Positions 1-8,020 of a stretch of DNA of 64,000 nt are shown here, one piece after another. The notes beneath the pieces were generated by a model. It saw nothing but the letters and a program-made list of their open reading frames with translations. It was not told where the DNA came from and did no database searches. This stretch comes from Bacillus sp. MM2020_1. GTDB taxonomy: Bacteria > Bacillota > Bacilli > Bacillales > Cytobacillaceae. The stretch spans positions 1-64,000 of the forward strand of contig JAANMP010000015.1 of assembly GCA_011250595.1 (NCBI GenBank). The letters run 5' to 3'. The position numbers and the translations under genes are program-made. Position 1 is the first letter of the stretch; each line of letters starts with the position of its first letter.

Positions 1-16
1 CCCTAATTACTTATTA

Positions 17-1012
17 TTAAAAGATATATTTCTTCAGCATTTCCTTTGTATCGGCATCAGCAAAGCTTGCTTCAACACTATTAAGGTAAATTTGCTTATA
101 GTCATCTTCACTTATTTTGAATTCCTTAAATACGATGTTACATTCATTCGCCATCGTTGTATTAGATACCGTCCGGTTATCGGTATTAACAGTTACCTTT
201 ATTCCATCCTTATGAAACTGATAGATTGGATGTTCACTAAACTGGTTTACTGCTTTGGTTTGCACATTACTTGTTGGGCACATTTCAAGCACGACCCGCT
301 TTTCCTTCACAATGTTATATGCCTCAGGACAATCCTTGATAAATACGCCGTGTCCAATTCTTTCTGCACCCAATAATTCAACAGCCTCTAATACATTCTT
401 TCCAACGCCCGTTTCACCCGCATGGATTGTTACTCTATATCCATATTGTCTAGCTAAGGCAATCGGTGCCACGAATTTTCCACAAAACCCTTCCTCTTCT
501 GATGCACATAAGTCGATGGCCACTACACCTTCACCAAGGAATTTCTTCCCCTTCTCTACGACCTCAAAAGCACGGTCCACAGACATGGTTCTCATGCAGG
601 AAAGAATCAAGTTTCCCTTTATATCAAATAGCTTTTCGGCATCTTTCATTCCAGCTAAGACGCTTTGGATGATCTCTTCAACGTCTAATCCCTCAACCGT
701 ATGAAGTAGTGGAGCAAATCTTACCTCCATGTATTTCACATTTTCCAGGGCCGCATCCTCAAAAAGTTCAAAAGTAATCCTTTTAAGATTTTCTTTTGAT
801 TGCATAACTAAATTAGGGATAGCAAATTTCTCTAAATATTGGTCAAGGGATACGCATTCTATTGGCGCAATGAGCTCGTTTTGAATCCCGCCTATTTCCA
901 TGGAGGGTAAACTGATACCCTCTCTCTTTGCGATATCAATAATGGTTTTAGGTCTAAGACTACCATCTAAATGGCAGTGAAGTTCAATTTTGGGTAAAGT
1001 TGAGAAATTCAT
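17..1012 (-). CDS. add: adenosine deaminase
   Basis: Deaminates adenosine (and deoxyadenosine) to inosine in the cytoplasm for purine salvage. The 331-residue protein has the family's usual length. Metal-ligand motif HCHLDGS lies at residues 12-18, followed by the HAGE block near residue 197 with the catalytic Glu, the IGHG block, and NTDNR near residue 275, where the first Asp would bind zinc; the second acidic residue usual in NTDD is Asn, as in a known bacterial subgroup. The ATG is preceded by AGGAGG at good spacing. The gene is monocistronic as far as can be seen and sits behind an adenine-type riboswitch, so expression should rise with adenine. Identification is secure; preference for adenosine over related nucleosides is inferred. 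Confidence 0.93.
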   Translation of the reverse strand: MNFSTLPKIELHCHLDGSLRPKTIIDIAKREGISLPSMEIGGIQNELIAPIECVSLDQYLEKFAIPNLVMQSKENLKRITFELFEDAALENVKYMEVRFAPLLHTVEGLDVEEIIQSVLAGMKDAEKLFDIKGNLILSCMRTMSVDRAFEVVEKGKKFLGEGVVAIDLCASEEEGFCGKFVAPIALARQYGYRVTIHAGETGVGKNVLEAVELLGAERIGHGVFIKDCPEAYNIVKEKRVVLEMCPTSNVQTKAVNQFSEHPIYQFHKDGIKVTVNTDNRTVSNTTMANECNIVFKEFKISEDDYKQIYLNSVEASFADADTKEMLKKYIF

Positions 1013-1038
1013 TTTGGGGTTACCTCCTAGTTTTTTGT

Positions 1039-1152
1039 AAAAAAAAATTCCTGATTACGAAGAAAATACAAATACATGTACCTTCTTCGTAATCAGGAAT
1101 TTATAGGTTCCTGGTAGAGACCTCCAAACCATATCATTGGAGTTATACGAAA
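1039..1152 (-). promoter_or_regulatory. adenine-sensing purine riboswitch with intrinsic terminator
   Basis: Read on the minus strand, 1152-1085 has the purine-aptamer signature: P1 (CTTTCGTA/TACGAAG), a TATAA junction, the loop core GATATGG, the junction GTCTCTACC and a P3 stem closed by CAGGAA/TTCCTG. The base after the A that follows P3 is T (CTGATTACG), the position that is C in guanine and U in adenine riboswitches, so adenine is the predicted ligand. A perfect 19-bp inverted repeat (1046-1064 and 1083-1101) followed by nine Ts (1047-1039) is the terminator; its 5' arm reuses the 3' strands of P3 and P1. Ligand binding should therefore block termination: an ON switch of the pbuE type. 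Confidence 0.9.
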
Positions 1153-1176
1153 GTTTTATTAAACTAATATTGGTCA

Positions 1177-1205
1177 AGAATAATAAATTTTATTATTAAT
1201 GTCAA
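1177..1205 (-). promoter_or_regulatory. sigma-A promoter of add
   Basis: On the minus strand TTGACA (1205-1200) is followed after exactly 17 bp by TATTCT (1182-1177). The start of transcription would fall about 20 bases before the riboswitch P1 stem, which fits. Confidence 0.65.
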
Positions 1206-1262
1206 GCGATTAAAATTTGGAAGAAAACCCAGAAAACATTTGCGCCCCCATCAGGAAGTATC

Positions 1263-2153
1263 TTACTTATTTCTATAGAAGCGCTCTCTTACTTTTTTCA
1301 ACCGGGCGTGATATTTGAGAATGTCGAGTCTGGCTTTTTCCGCCTCCGGTGCAATGGGTCTTAATTTTTCCAATTCCCAATAATCAACAATCACATCTAG
1401 TACTTGATCAAAGTATTCAAGTGGACCATAGTTTGCCTCTTTTGCAATAATCGCCATCCGATCTTCAAAGTCAGGCATTACTGTACCGGGCATCTGAAAG
1501 TTCTTAATGACATGTCCTAAGTGATAACAGTAATTAGGCTCCAATTGCAGGTGATATTTAATCACATCACGGTAAAAGGCATAATGCAACGTTTCATCCT
1601 TTGCCAGACGGCGAAGCAGGCTAGCTAAATCCTTATCATGGGCTCCAGCTACTTTCGCCACATTATTATAGAAGACCATGGTTGCTAACTCTTGGAGCGA
1701 GGTATAGACCATCGTTTCAAAAGGCGTATGGTAATCAGGATTCCAGCCATTCTCGACCGTTTGTTTGTGCAATTGGTGGAGGCGCTTTGGATCTACATTG
1801 CGTGTAATTAGTAGATACGTTTCAAGCAGATTGGAATGCTGATCTTCTTCTGAAGTCCAGGTATGGACAAAATCTTTAATTACGGTTAATGACCCCTTAA
1901 ACGTTTGATCTAGATGTGAGGTAAACCACGGCAAATTCACTTCGGTTAAAAGTGCCGTCTCCACTGCAGTAATAATGGAAGCAGGCAGTGTAACCTGGCT
2001 TTCCTCCCAGGGCACCCGCCTGAAATCCATGGCCTTATCCCATGGTAAGAAATCATGATAACCCCAATCTACTTTCTCAGACCGCTTTTTATGTTCTTCA
2101 TATAAATCAATTAGTTTAGGCTCTAATCTAAAGTCCAAATCATTTGTTAACAT
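1263..2153 (-). CDS. acyl-ACP desaturase family protein (soluble diiron)
   Basis: Resembles the soluble ferritin-like acyl-[acyl carrier protein] desaturases (plant stearoyl-ACP desaturase, mycobacterial DesA1/DesA2), which place a cis double bond in ACP-bound acyl chains. The 296-residue helical protein carries the paired diiron motifs: a first Glu in LLTEVNLPW, EEDQH near residue 104, a Glu in LQELAT, and KDETLH near residue 186. It is a little shorter than the plant enzymes, which have a plastid peptide. A GGGGGA ribosome site precedes the ATG. This is distinct from the membrane Des acyl-lipid desaturase of B. subtilis. It stands alone; electron donor genes are not adjacent. Family call is firm, substrate and bond position unknown. 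Confidence 0.82.
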   Translation of the reverse strand: MLTNDLDFRLEPKLIDLYEEHKKRSEKVDWGYHDFLPWDKAMDFRRVPWEESQVTLPASIITAVETALLTEVNLPWFTSHLDQTFKGSLTVIKDFVHTWTSEEDQHSNLLETYLLITRNVDPKRLHQLHKQTVENGWNPDYHTPFETMVYTSLQELATMVFYNNVAKVAGAHDKDLASLLRRLAKDETLHYAFYRDVIKYHLQLEPNYCYHLGHVIKNFQMPGTVMPDFEDRMAIIAKEANYGPLEYFDQVLDVIVDYWELEKLRPIAPEAEKARLDILKYHARLKKVRERFYRNK

Positions 2154-2440
2154 CGTAGTCCCCCGTTGTTGTAAAATTCGTTAGTTTCCCGTACAAATGC
2201 TCCAAAGGTGAAAATACTCCCTTTATATACCCGTTTAACTTTCCGGGGTACACAATCTTTGGTACCATTCTCTTATATCAGATATTAGCACCTGCTACTA
2301 ATTTAATTATAACACAACTATTCTGAATTTTACTAATAAAAGACTTTCCTTTATCTTCATTTCAGCCGCACACAACTGGTTAGAATTCCATTTCGATCCT
2401 TTGCTGGAAAATTTCATGGGACTGATGCCTTTTCTAATTC
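2154..2440. other. intergenic region, desaturase leader
   Basis: No gene seen. A TATAAT on the minus strand (2311-2306) could be the -10 of the desaturase gene, which would give a leader of about 150 bases; no good -35 goes with it. The leader contains the GGTACC palindrome near 2260 but no riboswitch I recognise. Confidence 0.35.
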
Positions 2441-2504
2441 TTACAAAGTCTTTACAGTCTTTTAACGTTAACTTAAGAAAAAATTCGCCATTCCCTTATA
2501 CAAT
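2441..2504 (+). promoter_or_regulatory. PhoP-box-like repeat array and -10 element
   Basis: Four TTAACA-like hexamers, TTACAA (2441), TTACAG (2452), TTAACG (2462) and TTAAGA (2473), lie in the same direction at 11, 10 and 11 bp steps. That matches the layout of the B. subtilis PhoP box, TT(A/T/C)A(C/T)A repeats about one turn apart on the coding strand. A -10-like TATACAAT follows at 2497-2504 with no good -35, as expected for an activated promoter. It would drive the three plus-strand genes that follow. PhoP binding is inferred. Confidence 0.5.
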
Positions 2505-2534
2505 TAAAATAAATAATTCTTTTGGAGGGAGTGG

Positions 2535-2783
2535 ATGCAGATTACCGTACCTGGAGCAGAATATGCAGTGCAAATCATAAGTGCTTGGTTAGAAGAATTA
2601 GAGCCTTTGGTTAGTATATCCATTCAGAAAGAGAAAATGATCCAAAATGATGTGATTAACTATGCAAAAAGAACCTTTCCAGTCAGTATTAACGAACTTA
2701 TCCAACCACTTATTAAGAGAAGCAAGCCTCCTAATCTCCAACTTTCATTTATAATGTTCGACCAAACCATTGGTTTCGGATGA
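2535..2783 (+). CDS. hypothetical small protein
   Basis: I do not recognise this 82-residue protein. It has a good ribosome site (GGAGGG, 7 bases before ATG), starts an apparent three-gene unit, and ends 27 bases before the PAP2 phosphatase gene. No signal peptide, membrane segment or known motif is visible; residues 10-55 look amphipathic-helical and the N-terminus (VPGAEYAV) is unremarkable. Gene status rests on the ribosome site, the promoter-like sequence upstream and its place in the unit. It could still be a leader or a remnant. Confidence 0.5.
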   Translation: MQITVPGAEYAVQIISAWLEELEPLVSISIQKEKMIQNDVINYAKRTFPVSINELIQPLIKRSKPPNLQLSFIMFDQTIGFG

Positions 2784-2810
2784 TTAATTTATAAAGGGGA
2801 AAAAACTATT

Positions 2811-3338
2811 ATGAGAATGTTTCATTTGATTTATGGCTTCGAGTGCCGATTATTTCAACAAGTTAACAGCCATTTTGATAATAAGCTATTAAATCTTTTT
2901 TTCCGCACAATCACACATCTTGGCGGGGCAAGATTTACGATTACAGCTACCCTGCTGCTTCTAATGTGTTCGCCACGAGAGACCAGATTGATTGCCATTG
3001 CTAGCGCACTAGCTTTATCAGCAAGTCATATACCTGTACATTTTGTAAAGATGCTGTTTCCCCGAAAAAGGCCCTATTTAATCATCGAAAAAACCAAGGT
3101 TCCTGCTAACCCGTTACAAGATCATTCTTTTCCCTCGGGGCACACAACCGCAATATTTTCTATCGTGACGCCTTATATCTTATTCATACCTGAACTTTCT
3201 TTTACCCTGATACCGATTGGGCTTTGTGTAGCTATATCTAGAATTTACTTAGGTCTGCACTATCCTTCCGATGTAATTGCTGGTGGAATACTAGGATCAC
3301 TTACTGGGAGCTTATGCTATTGCTTATTGTGGATATGA
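2811..3338 (+). CDS. PAP2-family membrane phosphatase
   Basis: Integral-membrane acid phosphatase of the type-2 phosphatidic acid phosphatase family, which includes undecaprenyl-pyrophosphate, phosphatidate and phosphatidylglycerophosphate phosphatases. All three motifs are present: KMLFPRKRPY (K-x6-RP form, about residues 83-92), PSGHT (about 107-111) and SRIYLGLHYPSDV (about 142-154), giving the two catalytic histidines and the Asp. Five or six hydrophobic segments fill the 175 residues. It is followed 21 bases later by a GT4 glycosyltransferase, so lipid-phosphate removal feeding lipid or polymer glycosylation is a reasonable joint role. The exact substrate cannot be read from the sequence. 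Confidence 0.88.
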   Translation: MRMFHLIYGFECRLFQQVNSHFDNKLLNLFFRTITHLGGARFTITATLLLLMCSPRETRLIAIASALALSASHIPVHFVKMLFPRKRPYLIIEKTKVPANPLQDHSFPSGHTTAIFSIVTPYILFIPELSFTLIPIGLCVAISRIYLGLHYPSDVIAGGILGSLTGSLCYCLLWI

Positions 3339-3359
3339 GATGGATATAGGGGGGATATA

Positions 3360-4502
3360 ATGAAGATTGCTATTTTCACCGATACCTTTTACCCTGACAT
3401 CAATGGAGTTGCGAGGACACTTCAACGATTAACGAACTATTTTGAAGAAAAGAAGATTGCCTTTAAGATTTTTGCACCCAGTTCCTATTCCAATGAATAT
3501 CACTCTCCAAATATTCATCTCTTTAAAAGCAGTTCCTTTTTCTTATACCCTGAATGCCGCTTAGCTTTCCCAAACCTTTTCGATATCAAGTCAGAATTGC
3601 AGACTTTCTCTCCAGATTTAATTCATGTTGCCACTCCTTTTAATATTGGACTTTGCGGTGTTTTTTTTGCCAAGAAATTAAATATTCCCCTTGTTGGATC
3701 CTATCACACCAACTTCAATCAGTATTTACACTATTATGACCTTGATTTTCTATCAAAAATTCATTGGAAATACATGCACTGGTTTCATCGATCATGCAGG
3801 AAACTATTTGTTCCCTCCACTGAAACATCCCGATTGCTAAAGCAGAACGGGTTTACCAACATAGAGGTTTGGCCAAGAGGCGTAGATTGCCAGCTTTATC
3901 ACCCACACTATGATAAAAACACTGTTAAAAACCTTCACAGCACAAATGGAAAATACCTACTGACATATGTTGGCCGATTGGCACCTGAAAAAGATGTCAA
4001 AACACTCCTTGCTGTCGCAAAATCAATCCCAGCAGAACTTAAAGAAAAATTACATTGGTTAATCGTTGGTGATGGTCCATTACGGCAGGAATTACAAGCC
4101 CAGTCGGAAAGTAATATGACCTTTACAGGATACTTAGTTGGAAAACACTTGGCCAAGGTCTATTCAGCTTCTGACCTACTTGTTTTCCCCTCTCCTACCG
4201 AGACCTTTGGAAATGTTGTTCTTGAATCCCTTGCCAGCGGGACTCCTGTCATAGGTGCGAATTCTGGCGGGGTTAAGGATATTATTCACTCCGGGGTTAC
4301 GGGGATTTTGTGTAAGCCGGGTCAGGTCCGAGAATTTAGAGATGCCATTGTTCAGCTCTTAACCAATGATGAGCTGCGAGACCAGATGGGAATCGCCGGA
4401 AGAGAGTATGCATTAACACAGGGATGGGATCAGATATTCGAAGATCTGAATTGGCAGTACAAGTGTGTGATTGAAGAACAAAACGGGCAAAAATATGCAT
4501 AA
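3360..4502 (+). CDS. GT4-family glycosyltransferase
   Basis: Retaining GT-B glycosyltransferase of family GT4, similar in style to mannosyl- and glucosyl-transferases that act on lipid acceptors. The N-terminal domain starts with FTDTFYPDINGVARTL, the glycine-rich acceptor-side loop, and the C-terminal domain has VGRLAPEKD (about 205-213) and the nucleotide-sugar E-x7-E motif in ETFGNVVLE (about 279-287). No membrane segment is seen, so it is cytoplasmic or peripheral. It is the last gene of the unit with the PAP2 phosphatase; the ribosome site (GGGGGA) lies in the 21-base gap. Synthesis of a glycolipid from dephosphorylated phosphatidate is one coherent but unproven role. Confidence 0.87.
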   Translation: MKIAIFTDTFYPDINGVARTLQRLTNYFEEKKIAFKIFAPSSYSNEYHSPNIHLFKSSSFFLYPECRLAFPNLFDIKSELQTFSPDLIHVATPFNIGLCGVFFAKKLNIPLVGSYHTNFNQYLHYYDLDFLSKIHWKYMHWFHRSCRKLFVPSTETSRLLKQNGFTNIEVWPRGVDCQLYHPHYDKNTVKNLHSTNGKYLLTYVGRLAPEKDVKTLLAVAKSIPAELKEKLHWLIVGDGPLRQELQAQSESNMTFTGYLVGKHLAKVYSASDLLVFPSPTETFGNVVLESLASGTPVIGANSGGVKDIIHSGVTGILCKPGQVREFRDAIVQLLTNDELRDQMGIAGREYALTQGWDQIFEDLNWQYKCVIEEQNGQKYA

Positions 4503-4519
4503 TTAATTTAAAGAAAAAA

Positions 4520-4555
4520 AGTGAAATAGAAGGAGATCCTTCCATTTCACTTTTT
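4520..4555. terminator. bidirectional intrinsic terminator
   Basis: Inverted repeat AGTGAAATAGAAGGA / TCCTTCCATTTCACT, one mismatch, loop of a few bases, with A-run before and T-run after. It serves the convergent GT4 gene and the binding-protein gene on the minus strand. Confidence 0.85.
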
Positions 4556-4560
4556 CTATT

Positions 4561-5736
4561 TTACGGATTTACTTTTGTGTTAAATACTTGCTTACCGTCT
4601 TTATATTCTAAAACGGTTGCTGATTTGATTGGATTGTGGTCTTTATCGATCGTGATCTTACCTGTAATTAACGACAGATCTTTTGTTTGCTCTAATGCAT
4701 CCTTAATTTTCGCTGTATCCGTACCACCCGCACGCTTAATCGCATCTGCTAATAGATAAACAGTGTCATAGCCAAGTGCATTAAAGGCGTTAGGAGCTTC
4801 ACCATTGAACTTTTCTTTATAGGTTGTTACGAACTTTTGAATCGTTTTATCAGGATCTTCAGACGCATAATGGTTCGTGATAAATGTGTTGTTTAACGCA
4901 TCCTTACCAGCTAATTGTACTAACTTCGGTGAATCCCAGCCGTCAGCACCCATTAATGGAACCGTGATACCCAATTCACGAGCTTGTTTCACGATCAAAC
5001 CAACTTCTTCATAGTAACCGGGAATAAAGATAAATTCTGGATTTTTTGACTTAATACGAGTTAATGTTGCACGGAAATCTGTATCCTTCGCCACATAAGC
5101 CTCTTCAGCGACAACTTTACCGCCATCTTTTTCAAAGGTATCTTTAAATGAAGCCGCTAAGCCCTTAGCATAATCACTTGCACTATCTGCAAAAATAGCT
5201 GCATTTTTTAAATTTAATTCTTTCGCAGCAAAGTTACCAGCCACAATTCCTTGGAAAGGATCAATATAAGAAGTACGGAAAACAAATTTGTTTAATTTTC
5301 CATCATCCCCAACTGTTACATTTGGGCTTGTCCCTGAAGGAGTTAAAAGAATTGTTTTTGTATCATTTGCAATCTGCGCTTGTGCTACTGTATTACCACT
5401 AGTGGCTGCACCAATAATGGCCGTTACTTTGTCTTGGCTTGTTAATTTAATGATACCGTTTGTCGCTTCTGCTGCCTCGGATTTGTTATCGACTTTAATC
5501 AGTTCTAGTTTTTTACCCTTTACTCCGCCTGCTTTATTAATCTCATCCACTGCAATATCGACACCGTTTTCGAGTGACTCCCCGTAAGAAGCAACCCCAC
5601 CGGATAACTCTAAGTTTACGCCCACTTTAATCGTTTTACTGTCACTTCCCGAACTTTTCGGTGCTCCTGAACAACCTGCAAGAACTCCGGCTAATAAAGC
5701 GGAAGCCATAAACATTTTTGCCCATTTCTTCTTCAT
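4561..5736 (-). CDS. branched-chain amino acid-type ABC substrate-binding lipoprotein (LivJ/LivK-like)
   Basis: Extracellular binding protein of the HAAT ABC family, type I periplasmic-binding fold. From the chosen start the 391-residue protein has a lipoprotein signal peptide ending in LAGVLAGC, then the typical first strand with NLELSGGVASYGES and the helix GVDIAVDEINKAGG. The start at 5736 is preferred over an in-frame ATG 39 bases upstream because AAAAGGGG lies 8 bases before it, while the upstream ATG has no ribosome site and falls next to a palindrome. The permease and ATPase genes (LivHMGF) are not here, so it is an orphan in this window. The ligand could be Leu/Ile/Val or another amino acid or amide. 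Confidence 0.88.
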   Translation of the reverse strand: MKKKWAKMFMASALLAGVLAGCSGAPKSSGSDSKTIKVGVNLELSGGVASYGESLENGVDIAVDEINKAGGVKGKKLELIKVDNKSEAAEATNGIIKLTSQDKVTAIIGAATSGNTVAQAQIANDTKTILLTPSGTSPNVTVGDDGKLNKFVFRTSYIDPFQGIVAGNFAAKELNLKNAAIFADSASDYAKGLAASFKDTFEKDGGKVVAEEAYVAKDTDFRATLTRIKSKNPEFIFIPGYYEEVGLIVKQARELGITVPLMGADGWDSPKLVQLAGKDALNNTFITNHYASEDPDKTIQKFVTTYKEKFNGEAPNAFNALGYDTVYLLADAIKRAGGTDTAKIKDALEQTKDLSLITGKITIDKDHNPIKSATVLEYKDGKQVFNTKVNP

Positions 5737-5787
5737 CCTAAGGACCCCTTTTCTTTTATCTGAGTTTTCTGACATATAACAACGTAG

Positions 5788-5824
5788 TTTGTTAGATTTA
5801 CTAACAAATTAACCATAAGGTTAA
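5788..5824 (-). promoter_or_regulatory. two adjoining perfect inverted repeats
   Basis: TTTGTTAG-ATTTA-CTAACAAA (5788-5808) directly abuts TTAACC-ATAA-GGTTAA (5809-5824), about 50-90 bases before the start of the binding-protein gene. They may be operators for an unidentified regulator or hairpins in the 5' leader; there is no T-run to make either a terminator. Confidence 0.4.
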
Positions 5825-5931
5825 TGCCAAATCTATTTAATAAATATTATTTTAGAACAATTTTATCGATTCGTCTAGTATATTTTTTATTTATTTAAAC
5901 ATTTCTGAAACTTACGATTTATCAGTATTAA

Positions 5932-5945
5932 TGATAACGCTTTCA
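5932..5945 (-). promoter_or_regulatory. cre-like site (CcpA)
   Basis: TGATAACGCTTTCA matches TGWAANCGNTNWCA at all but one position. It lies about 200 bases upstream of the binding-protein gene. The rest of 5825-6099 is AT-rich and shows nothing else I can name. Confidence 0.45.
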
Positions 5946-6099
5946 GTAGTAAGGTCTCAAAATAGTTATTCAAATCCTATCTCACCTTTTTAAAAAATTA
6001 TTCTAAAATCAAAATAGGATTTCCTTGCCATCGCTTACAAATAAATACAATTCTAAAGACGTGGATTTCAACAAATAGGTCCTTTTGGAGAATAAAATA

Positions 6100-6147
6100 G
6101 TGTCAGGCACCGCTCGTGGACATTTGTCCACGAGTGGTGCCTGACAC
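6100..6147. repeat. dispersed palindromic repeat, full copy 1
   Basis: Near-perfect palindrome: outer arms GTGTCAGGCACC / GGTGCCTGACAC, inner arms TCGTGGACA / TGTCCACGA, loop TTTG. It begins about 20 bases after the stop of the permease gene at 6168, and on that gene's strand is followed by TATTTTATT. It probably acts as its terminator. Confidence 0.85.
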
Positions 6148-6167
6148 CATGTTCTTAACACCTGGGT

Positions 6168-6998
6168 TTATTCTTTTACAGAACCACCTAAAATCCCAGA
6201 GATAAATTGTTTCTGGAGCACTAAGAAGAAAATCATGATCGGAATCGTCGATAACGTGGTTCCTAGCATTAGCTGTCCGTAGTCAATCCGAGCCATCCCG
6301 ATTAAACTAGATAATGCCACCGGAAGTGTGAACATTTCCTTTGAATTCAGAGTAATAAGCGGCCAAAGTAAGCTATTCCATTGGGACATAAATTGGAAAA
6401 TTGCCACGGCCGCCAATGCTGGTCTTGTTACTGGTAGAATAACTGAGAAGAAAATTTTCAGCTCCCCTGCCCCGTCTACACGTGACGCCTCAATAATTGA
6501 GTCTGGAACGGCCTGCATATTTTGTCTCATTAAATAAATGGCAAATGGTGAGGCTAGACTTGGTAAAATAATCGCTTGATATGTATTTAACCAATTGAAG
6601 GAAACCATTAATTCAAACAACGGAATCAAGGTCACTTGAAAAGGGATCATTAAGGAAAATAATATAATAAAAAAGAAAAAGTTCTTCCCCTTAAATCTAA
6701 ATTTCGCAAAAGCGTACCCGGCCATTGCACAAATAAATGTGCTGGCAATTGTATAAACTATCGCAATAAATATGGAGTTCCAAAATATTTTAGCGATGCC
6801 TAATGACTCACTTAATGACTGAAAGTTCTTCACTAAGTAATCGCCAGGAAGGAGCTTAGGCGGAAGATGGAAAATCTCTCCTGAAGGAAGAGTGGCGCCA
6901 ATCAGCATCCAATAAAACGGACCTATGGAAATGATGACACCCAAGGCCAATAAACAATAGATTCCTATTTTTGAAGAAAGCTTCCTCGAAGTAATCAT
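6168..6998 (-). CDS. carbohydrate ABC transporter permease, MalG-like
   Basis: Second inner-membrane subunit of a CUT1 carbohydrate importer. The 276-residue protein has six hydrophobic segments and the EAA loop EASRVDGAGELKIF near residue 170, which docks to the ATPase. Its start overlaps the MalF-like gene by 4 bases (ATGA), so the two are translationally coupled. It is the last gene of the sigma-54-type operon that starts with the SDR gene. No ATPase gene is in the operon, as is common in Bacillus where MsmX serves several CUT1 systems. The substrate is unknown; given the neighbouring glycine-dehydrogenase-like genes it need not be a sugar. Confidence 0.92.
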   Translation of the reverse strand: MITSRKLSSKIGIYCLLALGVIISIGPFYWMLIGATLPSGEIFHLPPKLLPGDYLVKNFQSLSESLGIAKIFWNSIFIAIVYTIASTFICAMAGYAFAKFRFKGKNFFFFIILFSLMIPFQVTLIPLFELMVSFNWLNTYQAIILPSLASPFAIYLMRQNMQAVPDSIIEASRVDGAGELKIFFSVILPVTRPALAAVAIFQFMSQWNSLLWPLITLNSKEMFTLPVALSSLIGMARIDYGQLMLGTTLSTIPIMIFFLVLQKQFISGILGGSVKE

Positions 6999-7918
6999 TC
7001 TTCAATATCACCTACCAATTTCATCTGAATCCAGGAAACAAGCGCAGTTATAAGGACAAGCACATAAGCGATAGCTGACGCATATCCAAAGTCAAAAAAT
7101 TTAAATCCTTGTTCATATAAATAAAGCGTAATCGTCATTGTTGCGCTATTAGGACCACCATGAGTTAATATGAACGGTTCATCGAAAAGCTGAAGTGTTC
7201 CAATTGTTGACATAACTACTGTAAAAATAAAGACAGGCTTTAATAGTGGGATGGTAATCATAAAAAATTGTTTGACCCTGCCTGCACCGTCTATACTTGC
7301 AGCTTCATAAAGTTCAGAGGAAATATTCTGTAATCCTGCTAAGAATATGACCATGTTATAACCTGTCCATCTCCATGTCATAACCACAATCACAGAAACT
7401 TTTGCCCAAAAAGGCGTCGTCAACCATTGGATGGAGTCATTTCCTACTAATGATAATAAATAGTTTACTAACCCAAAATGTTCATCTAATAAAATCATAA
7501 AGACGATCGATGCTGCCACTAGCGCTGTAATCGCTGGCATAAAGAACGAAATCCTGAAAAACGCTTTCGCTTTTATTAAGGATGAATGAAGCCCCACGGC
7601 AATTACTAATGCTAGAAAGAGCATGATGGGAACTTGGATAATTAAAATTTCAAATGTATTCAATAGGGATTTATAAAAAATTGGATCATGGAATAAACGT
7701 GAATAGTTAGCCAAGCCAACAAAGGATTTCTCCACACCACGTACCTGTTGAAAACTAAGGAATAATGAAGAGATGACCGGATAAATGGTAAAGATTAATA
7801 TAAAAACAAAAGCTGGTCCAATAAAAATGTACGGAGCACTTTTAGGAGTTAATAGATATTTTCTGTTTTTCACTCGAATGTTTGCAGTCGTTTCTGCTAT
7901 CTTTTCAGCTTGAGCCAC
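6995..7918 (-). CDS. carbohydrate ABC transporter permease, MalF-like
   Basis: First permease subunit of the same CUT1 importer. It has six hydrophobic segments and the EAA loop YEAASIDGAGRVKQFF near residue 210. I place the start at a GTG (7918) because GGAGGTG lies 7 bases before it; the in-frame ATG 15 bases upstream contains that ribosome site within its own first codons and has none of its own. That gives 307 residues. It lies 102 bases downstream of the binding-protein gene. Confidence 0.9.
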   Translation of the reverse strand: MAQAEKIAETTANIRVKNRKYLLTPKSAPYIFIGPAFVFILIFTIYPVISSLFLSFQQVRGVEKSFVGLANYSRLFHDPIFYKSLLNTFEILIIQVPIMLFLALVIAVGLHSSLIKAKAFFRISFFMPAITALVAASIVFMILLDEHFGLVNYLLSLVGNDSIQWLTTPFWAKVSVIVVMTWRWTGYNMVIFLAGLQNISSELYEAASIDGAGRVKQFFMITIPLLKPVFIFTVVMSTIGTLQLFDEPFILTHGGPNSATMTITLYLYEQGFKFFDFGYASAIAYVLVLITALVSWIQMKLVGDIEE

Positions 7919-8020
7919 CCGAGACACCTCCATAACTTAAAGAACTATTGAACGATAGAGCTGAAAAATGTTGGTTCCATTCAACCTTCACCATTCACCT
8001 TCCAGCTCTGTTACTATTCC

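Noticed and set aside
5737-5775. Upstream ATG as the start of the Liv-type binding protein
   Set aside because: No ribosome site before it, and it would put 13 hydrophilic residues in front of the signal peptide.
6100-6147. CRISPR-like repetition of the GTGTCAGGCACC sequence
   Set aside because: Copies are kilobases apart, lie singly after genes, are palindromic throughout and have no spacers or cas genes.
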